From Neorhizobium tomejilense (lineage in GTDB: Bacteria > Pseudomonadota > Alphaproteobacteria > Rhizobiales > Rhizobiaceae): DNA of 64,000 nt. Every line of letters begins with the position of its first letter. Positions within the stretch are counted from its first letter, which is position 1. The position numbers were made by a program, and so were the translations under genes. Shown here piece by piece: positions 20,447-28,151 of the stretch. Below the pieces are notes generated by a model. It was not told the origin of the DNA, did not search any database, and saw nothing but the letters and a program-made list of their open reading frames with translations. The stretch is taken from positions 124,001 to 188,000 of the forward strand of contig PVBG01000008.1 of NCBI GenBank assembly GCA_002968845.1. Direction: 5' to 3'.

Positions 20447-21361
20447 CTAGTTTTCCCGGCTGGCGATGAAGCACGCAGTCTCCTGCAGAATGGACGCCCT
20501 TTCGCCGTAGGGCGCAAGCAGTTCCACGGCCTCGGCCGTCAAAACGTCCAGCCGGTCCTCCGCCCAGCCGATGCCATGCAGGGCGACGAGGGTGCCCTTG
20601 CCGCGGCCGGCGTCCTTTCCGGTCGCCTTGCCCATGGTTTCGGCATCTGAGGTCAGGTCGAGCAGATCGTCGGCGAGCTGGAAGGCGAGGCCGATCTTCT
20701 GGCCGAAGAGTCGCAGTCGCTGGAGATGCTCCGGCTCGGAGCCGGCGATGATCGCACCCGCTTCGCAGGCAAACCGCAGCAGGGCACCTGTTTTCATCGC
20801 CTGCAATGTGGTGATGCCCGCCTCGTCGGGCGGCGATTTCTCCGCCGCAAGATCGAGCGCCTGGCCGCCCGCCATGCCGCCCGGTCCCGCGGCGCGAGCA
20901 AGCGACAGGACGAGTTCCGTCTTCAGCCGGTCGGCGAGCATGGTCTCCGGTGCGGCGACGATGTCGAAGGCGTAGGTCAGCAGGCTGTCGCCGGCAAGGA
21001 TGGCGGTCGCTTCGTCGAAGGCCTTGTGCACGGTCGGCTGGCCGCGGCGCAGGTCGTCATTGTCCATTGCCGGCAGGTCGTCATGGATCAGCGAATAACA
21101 ATGCAGGCATTCCAGTGCCACTCCGACCCGAAGTGCTGCCTCTGCCGGGCCGCCGAGCAACGCCGCACTCTCGCGCACCAGGAAGGGCCTCAGCCGTTTC
21201 CCGCCATTCAGCGACCCATGCCGCATGGCGGCCATCAGCTGCGCCGGGCGGGTCGTCTCGTCGGAAAGAGGGGTATCGGACAGGAGAGACGAAAGCAGGG
21301 CTCCCGTCTCGGCGGCGCTCTGCCGCAGGCGTGTTTCGAATGCCGTTTTCGCGTCCGTCAT
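20447..21361 (-). CDS. ispA: Polyprenyl (farnesyl/geranylgeranyl) diphosphate synthase
   Basis: Trans-isoprenyl diphosphate synthase of 304 residues that condenses isopentenyl diphosphate with allylic diphosphates. The first aspartate-rich motif is DDLPAMDNDD at 94-103 and the second is DDLLD at 231-235; GGKRLRP near 53 binds diphosphate. The short-chain type suggests farnesyl diphosphate, feeding ubiquinone, undecaprenyl phosphate and hopanoids. Chain length cannot be fixed by eye. It is probably first in an ispA-lysE unit. Confidence 0.92.
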   Translation of the reverse strand: MTDAKTAFETRLRQSAAETGALLSSLLSDTPLSDETTRPAQLMAAMRHGSLNGGKRLRPFLVRESAALLGGPAEAALRVGVALECLHCYSLIHDDLPAMDNDDLRRGQPTVHKAFDEATAILAGDSLLTYAFDIVAAPETMLADRLKTELVLSLARAAGPGGMAGGQALDLAAEKSPPDEAGITTLQAMKTGALLRFACEAGAIIAGSEPEHLQRLRLFGQKIGLAFQLADDLLDLTSDAETMGKATGKDAGRGKGTLVALHGIGWAEDRLDVLTAEAVELLAPYGERASILQETACFIASREN

Positions 21362-21533
21362 GGCCGCTGTTTGGCATGCCGATGGTTGGCTGGCAACGGC
21401 GATTCACCAGGACGTGTGAAGTTTTCGGCGCCAGACTCGCCTTGGCCACGTTGAACGGTTATGAAACTCAAAACGAGGGACGAGTGCGATATTGGACATC
21501 ACACCCGAACAGCAGTTGCAGGAGGAGGAGCCC

Positions 21534-22238
21534 GTGAGGGCCGGGTGGAGACGGCGCCGGGTGTCCGGCAATCTGATCCGCCGGATCGTGCAGATCGCGA
21601 TCGCGCTGGTGGTGCTGCCCTATCTGTTGATTTTCGTCTACGCGCTGCCGTTCACCCGTCCGGTCTCGACGCTGATGCTGTCGGAACTCGCGCTGTTTCG
21701 TGGATACGACCGGCGCTGGGTAAGCCTCGAAGAGATTTCGCCCAACCTCGTCCGATCGGTGATGATGTCCGAGGACGGCCAGTTCTGCTTCCATGGCGGC
21801 GTCGACTGGAACCAGATGCGCGGCGTGGTCGAGGATGCGCTCGACGGCGAAGCGACGCGCGGCGCGAGCACCATTCCGATGCAGACCGCCAAGAACCTGT
21901 ACCTCTGGAACGGCCGTTCCTTCATCCGCAAGGGCCTGGAGCTGCCCCTGGCGCTGGGCGCAGACCTCGTCCTGTCGAAGTGGCGGATGATGGAGATCTA
22001 TCTGAACATCGCCGAGTGGGGGCCTGGCATCTATGGGGCGGAGGCGGCCGCGCAATATCATTTCAAGGTGCCGGCTTCGAAACTGAGCCCCCGGCAGGCG
22101 GCGCTTCTGGCCGTGGCGCTTCCCAATCCGATCACCCGCGTTGCAAGCAGACCGAGCCGCGGCGTGCAGCGGCTTGCCGGTGTCGTCGAGCGCCGGGCGC
22201 GCGGATCCCGCGACTACATCAAATGCATTTATGGGTGA
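21534..22238 (+). CDS. mtgA: Monofunctional biosynthetic peptidoglycan transglycosylase
   Basis: GT51 enzyme that polymerises lipid II into glycan strands. A basic N-terminus precedes one membrane anchor. The catalytic domain has [11 protein letters not shown] with catalytic glutamate E80, then [13 protein letters not shown] and the RKGLELPLA region. No transpeptidase domain follows. I prefer the GTG at 21534, which has GGAGGAGGAG directly upstream (core AGGAGG at 8 bp). A TTG at 21492 would add 14 residues with a poorer site. It is divergent from ispA. Confidence 0.93.
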   Translation: MRAGWRRRRVSGNLIRRIVQIAIALVVLPYLLIFVYALPFTRPVSTLMLSELALFRGYDRRWVSLEEISPNLVRSVMMSEDGQFCFHGGVDWNQMRGVVEDALDGEATRGASTIPMQTAKNLYLWNGRSFIRKGLELPLALGADLVLSKWRMMEIYLNIAEWGPGIYGAEAAAQYHFKVPASKLSPRQAALLAVALPNPITRVASRPSRGVQRLAGVVERRARGSRDYIKCIYG

Positions 22239-22309
22239 GGTTTATCGTTTTCATTGGTCGCACCGAGCAGGGGCCACTATAGGCTAATAAACCAACCGGA
22301 GAGCGGCCC

Positions 22310-22957
22310 ATGGAAAAGCTTACCCTTTGTATCGGCAACAAGAATTATTCCTCCTGGTCCTTCCGTCCATGGATCGCGCTGACGGCGGCCGGCATTACCT
22401 TCGAAGAGGTGCTGATCCCGTTCGATTTTCCCGCCGGCAATCCGAAATACAAGCCGATCTCGCCGACCGGCAAGGTGCCGGTGCTGCACCAGGGCGACAT
22501 CCGGGTCTGGGAATCGCTGGCGATCATCGAATATGCCGCCGAGCTTTTCCCGGACAAGAGCATCTGGCCGGAAGCTGCCGCCGATCGCGCGGTCGCCCGC
22601 TCCGTCTCGATGGAAATGATTTCCGGCTTCCGGGCGCTGCGCAATGCCTGCCCGATGAACATGCGCCGGCCGAAGGGCAGGATCGAACTTGCCGACGGAG
22701 TGATGGACGACGTTGCTCGCATCGAGACGATCTGGCGCGAACTGCGGGCGAAATCCGGCGGGCCTTTCCTGTTCGGCGAATTTTCCGGAGCGGATGCGAT
22801 GTTTGCGCCTGTCGTCAGCCGTTTCGACGTCTACGATCTGACGAGCAATGTGGAGACGCTCGCCTATATGTCGGCAATGAAATCTCATCCGGCATGGCTC
22901 AAGTGGCAGGAGGCCGCACTTGCCGAAACCTGGGTCGTCCCGGAGGACGAGGCTTAA
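22310..22957 (+). CDS. Glutathione S-transferase family protein
   Basis: A 215-residue protein with a thioredoxin-like N-terminal domain (LCIGNKNYSSWSFRPW, cis-proline GKVPVL, and WESLAIIEYAAE binding glutathione) and an all-helical C-terminal half. The SSWSFR segment places a serine where catalytic Ser/Cys residues occur in zeta/beta-like GSTs. The substrate is unknown. It stands alone between mtgA and rpmF. Confidence 0.88.
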   Translation: MEKLTLCIGNKNYSSWSFRPWIALTAAGITFEEVLIPFDFPAGNPKYKPISPTGKVPVLHQGDIRVWESLAIIEYAAELFPDKSIWPEAAADRAVARSVSMEMISGFRALRNACPMNMRRPKGRIELADGVMDDVARIETIWRELRAKSGGPFLFGEFSGADAMFAPVVSRFDVYDLTSNVETLAYMSAMKSHPAWLKWQEAALAETWVVPEDEA

Positions 22958-23106
22958 GTCGCATATTTCTCAAAAAATCCGGGCAGGGACTGGTCAAAGC
23001 CCGGTAGGGCATGTATAAGCCGCCCAAATTTCCGAGATCGAGACATGTCCAATCGGCCTCAGTTCCGGCCGGGGATTATGTTTTGCACGCAAGTGGAGTA
23101 ACGAAA

Positions 23107-23292
23107 ATGGCTGTACCGAAGAGAAAAACGAGCCCGTCGAAGCGCGGTATGCGCCGCTCCGCAGACGCACTCAAGGCTCCGACCTATATCGAAGACAAGA
23201 ACTCCGGCGAACTGCGCCGTCCGCATCATGTCGATCTGAAGACCGGCATGTATCGCGGCCGTCAGGTTCTGACGCCGAAGGAAAGCGCATAA
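23107..23292 (+). CDS. rpmF: 50S ribosomal protein L32
   Basis: A 61-residue basic ribosomal protein beginning [18 protein letters not shown], diagnostic for bL32. The zinc-binding cysteines found in some bacteria are absent, as expected for alphaproteobacteria. The ATG at 23107 is chosen over a longer open frame because the family starts here. A clear terminator follows. Confidence 0.98.
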   Translation: MAVPKRKTSPSKRGMRRSADALKAPTYIEDKNSGELRRPHHVDLKTGMYRGRQVLTPKESA

Positions 23293-23315
23293 GCGTTTTT
23301 GGTTCTATTGCATCA

Positions 23316-23341
23316 AAGGTCGGCTCCGCCGGCCTTTTTTG
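23316..23341 (+). terminator. Rho-independent terminator after rpmF
   Basis: A stem of eight pairs including one G-T (23317-23324 with 23328-23335) with TCC loop runs into six T residues, 24 bp after the rpmF stop. Confidence 0.85.
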
Positions 23342-23430
23342 TTGCGCGAAGACTTGTTTTGCCGCGCCCAAGACTTGCGAAAGCAAGGCAAGCACGTACA
23401 GTCCGGCCATATCGACTGGAGGCCGAGACC

Positions 23431-23838
23431 ATGCTTGCCGCATTGCCGTTGATGATCATCCCGTTCATTCTCTATAACCTGGGCATGCTCGGCATTCTGG
23501 GTGGCGGCGGGGTCGCGTCGCTCGGCAACGTCATCAGCTCGCTTCAGATGCTGTCAGGTGCCGTCTGGACCATGACGCTCGGCGACGTGATCATCGTCAT
23601 CTCGCTGGTCTTCCTGTTCGTGGAAATCCTGAAAGCCAGCCGCAACGGCCGCGGTTCGCTGATCAACCACATGCTGTCGATGCTGGTCTTCATCGCCTAT
23701 CTGGTCGAATTCCTGCTGGTGCGGGATGCGGCGACGCAGATCTTCTTCATCCTGATGACGATCACTTTCGTCGACGTCATCGGCGGCTTTGCGGTAGCAA
23801 TCCGCTCGGCCGGCCGCGACGTATCGATTGGGCTTTAG
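23431..23838 (+). CDS. Conserved small inner-membrane protein
   Basis: A 135-residue protein with four predicted membrane helices: LAALPLMIIPFILYN, a Gly-rich turn then about 45-65 (LGDVIIVISLVFLFVEIL), about 75-92 (MLSMLVFIAYLVEFLLV) and about 97-118 (FFILMTITFVDVIGGFAVA). GGAGG 8 bp before the ATG at 23431 supports this start. I do not recognise a named family. It sits between the rpmF terminator and convergent phaR. Confidence 0.75.
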   Translation: MLAALPLMIIPFILYNLGMLGILGGGGVASLGNVISSLQMLSGAVWTMTLGDVIIVISLVFLFVEILKASRNGRGSLINHMLSMLVFIAYLVEFLLVRDAATQIFFILMTITFVDVIGGFAVAIRSAGRDVSIGL

Positions 23839-23850
23839 GCGCCCTTCAGG

Positions 23851-24426
23851 TCAGAGATTATCGAGGCGGCTCTGCAGGTTGCGGAGCTGTTCCTTCAACT
23901 CGTCGATATCCTTGGCGTCGGTCTTCTTGGCGGCCGGTGCCTGCGGCTGTCCGGCAAACGGCGAGAACATCTGCATGGCCTGGCGGAACATGTCCGTGTT
24001 GCGGCGCACCTGTTCTTCCATCATCTGGATCGGCATCTGCAGGTTCTTGCTGAGCGGTGTATCGCCGAAGGCGCGTGTCATCTGTTCGCGCATCTGAACC
24101 TGCTGGTCGGTAAAGGCCTTCATCGAGTGTTCGAGGAAGGTCGGAACCACCATCTGCATCTGGTCGCCGTAATAGGAAATCAGCTGCCGCAGGAAGGAAA
24201 TCGGCAGCAGCGTGTTGCCGGTCTTCGATTCCTGCTCGAAGATGATCTGCGTCAGAACCGAATGGGTAATATCGTCGCCGCTCTTGGCGTCCTGAACGGT
24301 GAATTCCTCGCCCTTCTTCACCATCTTCGCCAGGTCTTCCAGCGTCACATAGGTGCTGGTGCCCGTGTTGTAGAGGCGCCTGTTGGCATATTTCTTGATT
24401 ATGATTTCGCCTTCGGTCTTTGCCAT
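23851..24426 (-). CDS. phaR: Polyhydroxyalkanoate synthesis repressor PhaR
   Basis: A 191-residue DNA-binding regulator. The N-terminal PHB accumulation domain starts IIIKKYANRRLYNTGTSTYV, diagnostic for PhaR, followed by a second PHB_acc region and a Gln/Met-rich C-terminal helical part. Family members bind PHB granules and repress phasin, phaR and synthesis genes when no polymer is present. AGGAGG 5 bp upstream supports the ATG at 24426. It is divergent from phaA across a 260-bp region with two hairpins. Confidence 0.95.
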   Translation of the reverse strand: MAKTEGEIIIKKYANRRLYNTGTSTYVTLEDLAKMVKKGEEFTVQDAKSGDDITHSVLTQIIFEQESKTGNTLLPISFLRQLISYYGDQMQMVVPTFLEHSMKAFTDQQVQMREQMTRAFGDTPLSKNLQMPIQMMEEQVRRNTDMFRQAMQMFSPFAGQPQAPAAKKTDAKDIDELKEQLRNLQSRLDNL

Positions 24427-24540
24427 GATTGCCTCCTGCTCCCGTCAATATGGTTTGGTCATTATCGACTGCCATGCTTCTCCCGACAGGAATGTAAGCC
24501 TAAATGACGAGGACTTACAAACGATTTGTGCGGCGCGGCG

Positions 24541-24596
24541 ACGGGTTTGTTGCGCAGCAAACCCGTGAAATCTAACGGGCATTTTCGAAACGCCCG
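24541..24596. repeat. Two adjacent inverted repeats in the phaR-phaA regulatory region
   Basis: Arm pair one is ACGGGTTTG (24541-24549) with CAAACCCGT (24558-24566), around a TTGCGCAG centre. Arm pair two is CGGGC (24576-24580) with GCCCG (24592-24596), with extra inner pairing. Both lie between the divergent repressor and biosynthetic genes, so they may be PhaR operators, which in other bacteria are described as TGC/GCA-rich dyads. Confidence 0.5.
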
Positions 24597-24686
24597 ACGG
24601 GTTGGCAGCGGTCCTCGGCTGCCGTTTGACTCTCGGCTCAAGCTTTGCCAGTCTCGCAGGCAAATAACGGATAAGAGGAAACGTCC

Positions 24687-25868
<1,182 letters not shown>

Positions 25869-25892
25869 CGCGATAGGATGATTGTGGATAAT

Positions 25893-25922
25893 CCCGCCGG
25901 CGTTGCAAAACTTCGCGGCGGG
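25893..25922 (+). terminator. Hairpin between phaA and phaB
   Basis: CCCGCCG (25893-25899) can pair with CGGCGGG (25916-25922). There is no strong T tract, so it may attenuate rather than end the phaA transcript. Confidence 0.35.
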
Positions 25923-26009
25923 CCTATCTCCCCGACGAAAGCATGTCCAACTAGGTAAGTATCCGATCACATAGAAGGACCGGATCACAACTCAAAAGGG
26001 GAAGACCGC

Positions 26010-26738
26010 ATGAGCAGGGTTGCATTGGTTTCGGGAGGAACGCGTGGGATCGGGGCAGCCATCTCCGTCGCGTTGAAGGCGGCAGGTTATCGCGTCGCGG
26101 CAAATTTTGCGGGCAACGAGGAAAAGGCGAAAGCCTTCCACGACGAGACCGGCATTCCGGTGTTCAAGTGGGATGTCTCCAGCTATCAGTCCTGCGTCGA
26201 CGGAATAGCGAAAGTGGAGGCCGAGCTCGGCCCGATCGAGGTGCTGGTCAACAATGCGGGCATCACCCGCGACGGCATGTTTCACAAGATGACGCCTGAA
26301 CAGTGGAACGAGGTGGTCGGCACCAACCTGACCGGCCTCTTCAACATGACGCATCCCATCTGGAACGGCATGCGCGACCGCGGGTTCGGCCGGGTCGTCA
26401 ACATCTCGTCGATCAACGGCCAGAAGGGCCAGATGGGCCAGGTGAACTATTCGGCAGCCAAGGCCGGCGATCTCGGCTTCACCAAGGCGCTGGCCCAGGA
26501 AGGCGCTTCAAAGAACATCACCGTCAACGCCATCTGCCCTGGCTACATCGCCACCGAAATGGTGCGGGCGGTGCCGGAAAAGGTGCTGAACGAGCGGATC
26601 ATTCCGCTGATCCCGGTCGGGCGCCTCGGCGAACCGGAAGAGATTGCCCGTTGCGTCGTATTCCTCGCCTCCGACGATGCCGGCTTCATCACCGGTTCGA
26701 CGCTGACGGCGAACGGCGGCCAGTTCTTCGCGAGCTGA
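26010..26738 (+). CDS. phaB: Acetoacetyl-CoA reductase
   Basis: NADPH-dependent short-chain dehydrogenase of 242 residues that makes (R)-3-hydroxybutyryl-CoA for PHB polymerisation. It has the cofactor motif SGGTRGIGAAIS, the NNAG motif and catalytic S134, Y147 and K151 (YSAAK). AAGGGGAAG lies just before the ATG. Its position after phaA makes PHB reductase more likely than a fatty-acid FabG. Confidence 0.95.
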   Translation: MSRVALVSGGTRGIGAAISVALKAAGYRVAANFAGNEEKAKAFHDETGIPVFKWDVSSYQSCVDGIAKVEAELGPIEVLVNNAGITRDGMFHKMTPEQWNEVVGTNLTGLFNMTHPIWNGMRDRGFGRVVNISSINGQKGQMGQVNYSAAKAGDLGFTKALAQEGASKNITVNAICPGYIATEMVRAVPEKVLNERIIPLIPVGRLGEPEEIARCVVFLASDDAGFITGSTLTANGGQFFAS

Positions 26739-26762
26739 TTTCCGCCATTAACCTTTGAGCGG

Positions 26763-26790
26763 GTTTCGGCGCATGGTGGTGCGCCGAAAC
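26763..26790 (+). terminator. Perfect 11-bp hairpin after phaB
   Basis: GTTTCGGCGCA (26763-26773) pairs perfectly with TGCGCCGAAAC (26780-26790) around a six-base loop, 24 bp after the phaB stop. It lacks a following T run, so it may be a 3'-end stabiliser rather than an intrinsic terminator. Confidence 0.6.
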
Positions 26791-26858
26791 GGGCGGTCTC
26801 TATGGTTAACAAATTGTTTTTGCACGACATCTTGCGGTGAACAAACCGCGAAACGGGT

Positions 26859-26898
26859 GATGTCGCCGATTCGTCGGCGATTCGTTCCGGCTTTGGCC
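26859..26898 (+). repeat. Direct repeat copy 1 (GATTCG-type, ~40 bp)
   Basis: It shares GATGTC-N3-GATTCGTCGGCGATTCG-TTCCG-S-CTTTGGCC with 27675-27714 in the same orientation, 36 of 40 positions by eye. It contains two GANTC sites 11 bp apart (26868 and 26879). It lies between phaB and the lipoprotein gene. Confidence 0.8.
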
Positions 26899-26934
26899 AA
26901 GGGTTAATGCCGATGGCCTCTCAGGCAAAACAAA

Positions 26935-26961
26935 ACCGGCGCCGATTGCTCGGGCGCCGGT
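26935..26961 (-). terminator. Rho-independent terminator of the lipoprotein gene
   Basis: A nine-bp stem (26935-26943 with 26953-26961), read on the minus strand, is followed by TTTTGTTTT. It lies 28 bp after the stop of the glycine-zipper lipoprotein gene. Confidence 0.8.
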
Positions 26962-26988
26962 CCTGAGGGACTGGATTGTTGCTCGCGA

Positions 26989-27246
26989 TTAGCGGCAACG
27001 GGCCTCGTAACGACGGCCGTAACGGTCGCGATAGATGCAGTAGCCGCGGCGTTCAGAGGACTGGCCGATCGCAGCGCCGACAAGGCCGCCTGCAACTGCG
27101 CCAACCGCCGCGCCACCCCAGCTATTCGTCACGGCGCCACCGATAACCGCACCCGTGCCGGCGCCGATTGCGGTGCCGCGTTCAGTTGCAGTACAGGAGG
27201 CGAGCGTGCCGATCATGCAGCCCGCAATCAGAATCTTCTTCATCAT
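26989..27246 (-). CDS. Small glycine-zipper lipoprotein
   Basis: An 85-residue protein. The signal peptide MMKKILIAGCMIGTLASC has lipobox LASC, so the mature lipoprotein begins CTATERG. A glycine-zipper segment (about 27-62) follows, then a short basic Cys/Tyr/Arg-rich tail ending YEARCR. Such proteins associate with the outer membrane; the function is unknown. It lies 41 bp downstream of the DUF3309-like gene on the same strand, with no promoter of its own seen, so it is probably in one stress-induced transcript. Confidence 0.85.
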   Translation of the reverse strand: MMKKILIAGCMIGTLASCTATERGTAIGAGTGAVIGGAVTNSWGGAAVGAVAGGLVGAAIGQSSERRGYCIYRDRYGRRYEARCR

Positions 27247-27287
27247 GTCAGTTTCCCTTCCCTTTGGTACACACGGCTACGCCGCTT

Positions 27288-27443
27288 TTAAATCCTGCCC
27301 ATCAGCAGCAGGATAATGATGATAAGCACGACAAGGCCCAATCCGCCCGACGGACCATAGCCCCAGCCTCGGCTATAGCCCCAATTCGGCAACGCGCCAA
27401 TGAGTAGCAGGATGAGGATGACGAGCAACACGGTTCCGAGCAT
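27288..27443 (-). CDS. DUF3309-like small membrane protein
   Basis: A 51-residue protein: a leading hydrophobic helix (MLGTVLLVILILLLIGALP), a polar aromatic/Gly loop (NWGYSRGWGYGPSGG), and a second helix ending LLLMGRI. This matches the DUF3309 pattern known from rhizobia. A GGAG box about 9 bp upstream supports the ATG at 27443. An EcfG-type promoter lies 44-68 bp upstream (27487-27511). The function is unknown, but stress induction is likely. Confidence 0.8.
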   Translation of the reverse strand: MLGTVLLVILILLLIGALPNWGYSRGWGYGPSGGLGLVVLIIIILLLMGRI

Positions 27444-27486
27444 GATTTTCTACTCCGCTGACAATCCAGTATGGATTTGGCGAGGA

Positions 27487-27511
27487 AACGTAGCGCCGTG
27501 ATTTTTGTTCC
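27487..27511 (-). promoter_or_regulatory. EcfG (RpoE2)-type promoter for the DUF3309-like gene
   Basis: On the minus strand: GGAAC (27507-27511), exactly 16 bp, then CGTT (27487-27490), an exact match to the alphaproteobacterial general-stress sigma consensus. The expected start of transcription near 27480 gives a leader of about 37 nt to the ATG at 27443. Confidence 0.75.
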
Positions 27512-27674
27512 ATCGGCTTGCAAACGTGTGCTCTCACGTGTGGTTAAACTGCGTTAGCCAATGTTAATGGCACCTGAACACATTCGCTTCCGAAGTCTTT
27601 ACCGCGACGATTTTCTTGCGGGTCTCTCGTGATGAGACCTACCATATCTTGTGAGAACAAATAGCGAAGATAGA

Positions 27675-27714
27675 GATGTCTGTGATTCGTCGGCGATTCG
27701 TTCCGCCTTTGGCC
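27675..27714 (+). repeat. Direct repeat copy 2 (GATTCG-type, ~40 bp)
   Basis: Near-identical to 26859-26898. Together the two copies bracket the lipoprotein and DUF3309-like genes as direct repeats about 816 bp apart. GANTC sites lie at 27684 and 27695. A degenerate third copy, GATTCGTC-N2-CGATTCGTTC, begins at 27943. Confidence 0.8.
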
Positions 27715-27994
27715 TGAATCTTAATTTCGTGCTTGAAGGAGGGCGGAACAGCCTGAATCGGTTGATGAAACACTAACCATATCAATGAATTGACTCTTAC
27801 GATTCTTCGTGAAAGCGCAGCTTCGGGATGAGTCACGCGGTTGTATGCATCTAATTTTGATGCAGATTCACGATGTCGTGGGGAAATCCGGAGTCGCATC
27901 AATATATAGCGGTGAACAAAAGCTGAATCTTCTTGAGTCTGCGATTCGTCTCCGATTCGTTCGCGTCTGTTCCTTTACGTTAAAAATTCGAATC
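27684..27994. other. Dense cluster of GANTC (CcrM) sites in non-coding DNA
   Basis: Fourteen GANTC sites lie in 311 bp, starting at 27684, 27695, 27716, 27755, 27792, 27801, 27830, 27865, 27891, 27925, 27935, 27943, 27954 and 27990. The whole interval 27512-28151 is AT-richer than its neighbours and I find no credible gene in it. Hairpins follow at 28007-28041 (nine-bp stem, TTTGCGGCC arms) and 28049-28069. Confidence 0.75.
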
Positions 27995-28151
27995 GCCGAG
28001 CGTTGATTTGCGGCCTTCAGCGATCACTCTTCGGCCGCAAAACTATTCTTCAGGCTTGCGTTTGCCTGACTAGATCGCCATGTGTTGCGTGGCTTTGAGT
28101 TTTGGGCGAAGGCGCGAGACCCAAGCCGTATGTGATGCGCGGAACCAGGCA

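Noticed and set aside
27653..27670. GAAC-N7-GAAG, similar to a rhizobial LexA box
   Set aside because: The second half-site deviates and it is not placed before an SOS-type gene.
27639..28006. Short open frames (65 and 87 codons) in the GANTC-rich gap
   Set aside because: No ribosome-binding site, no coding bias and overlapping opposite frames; the interval is better read as non-coding.
26820..28150. Gene-poor AT-richer region as a replication origin
   Set aside because: No DnaA-box cluster recognised, no repABC, parAB or other origin-linked gene nearby; the GANTC cluster alone is not enough.
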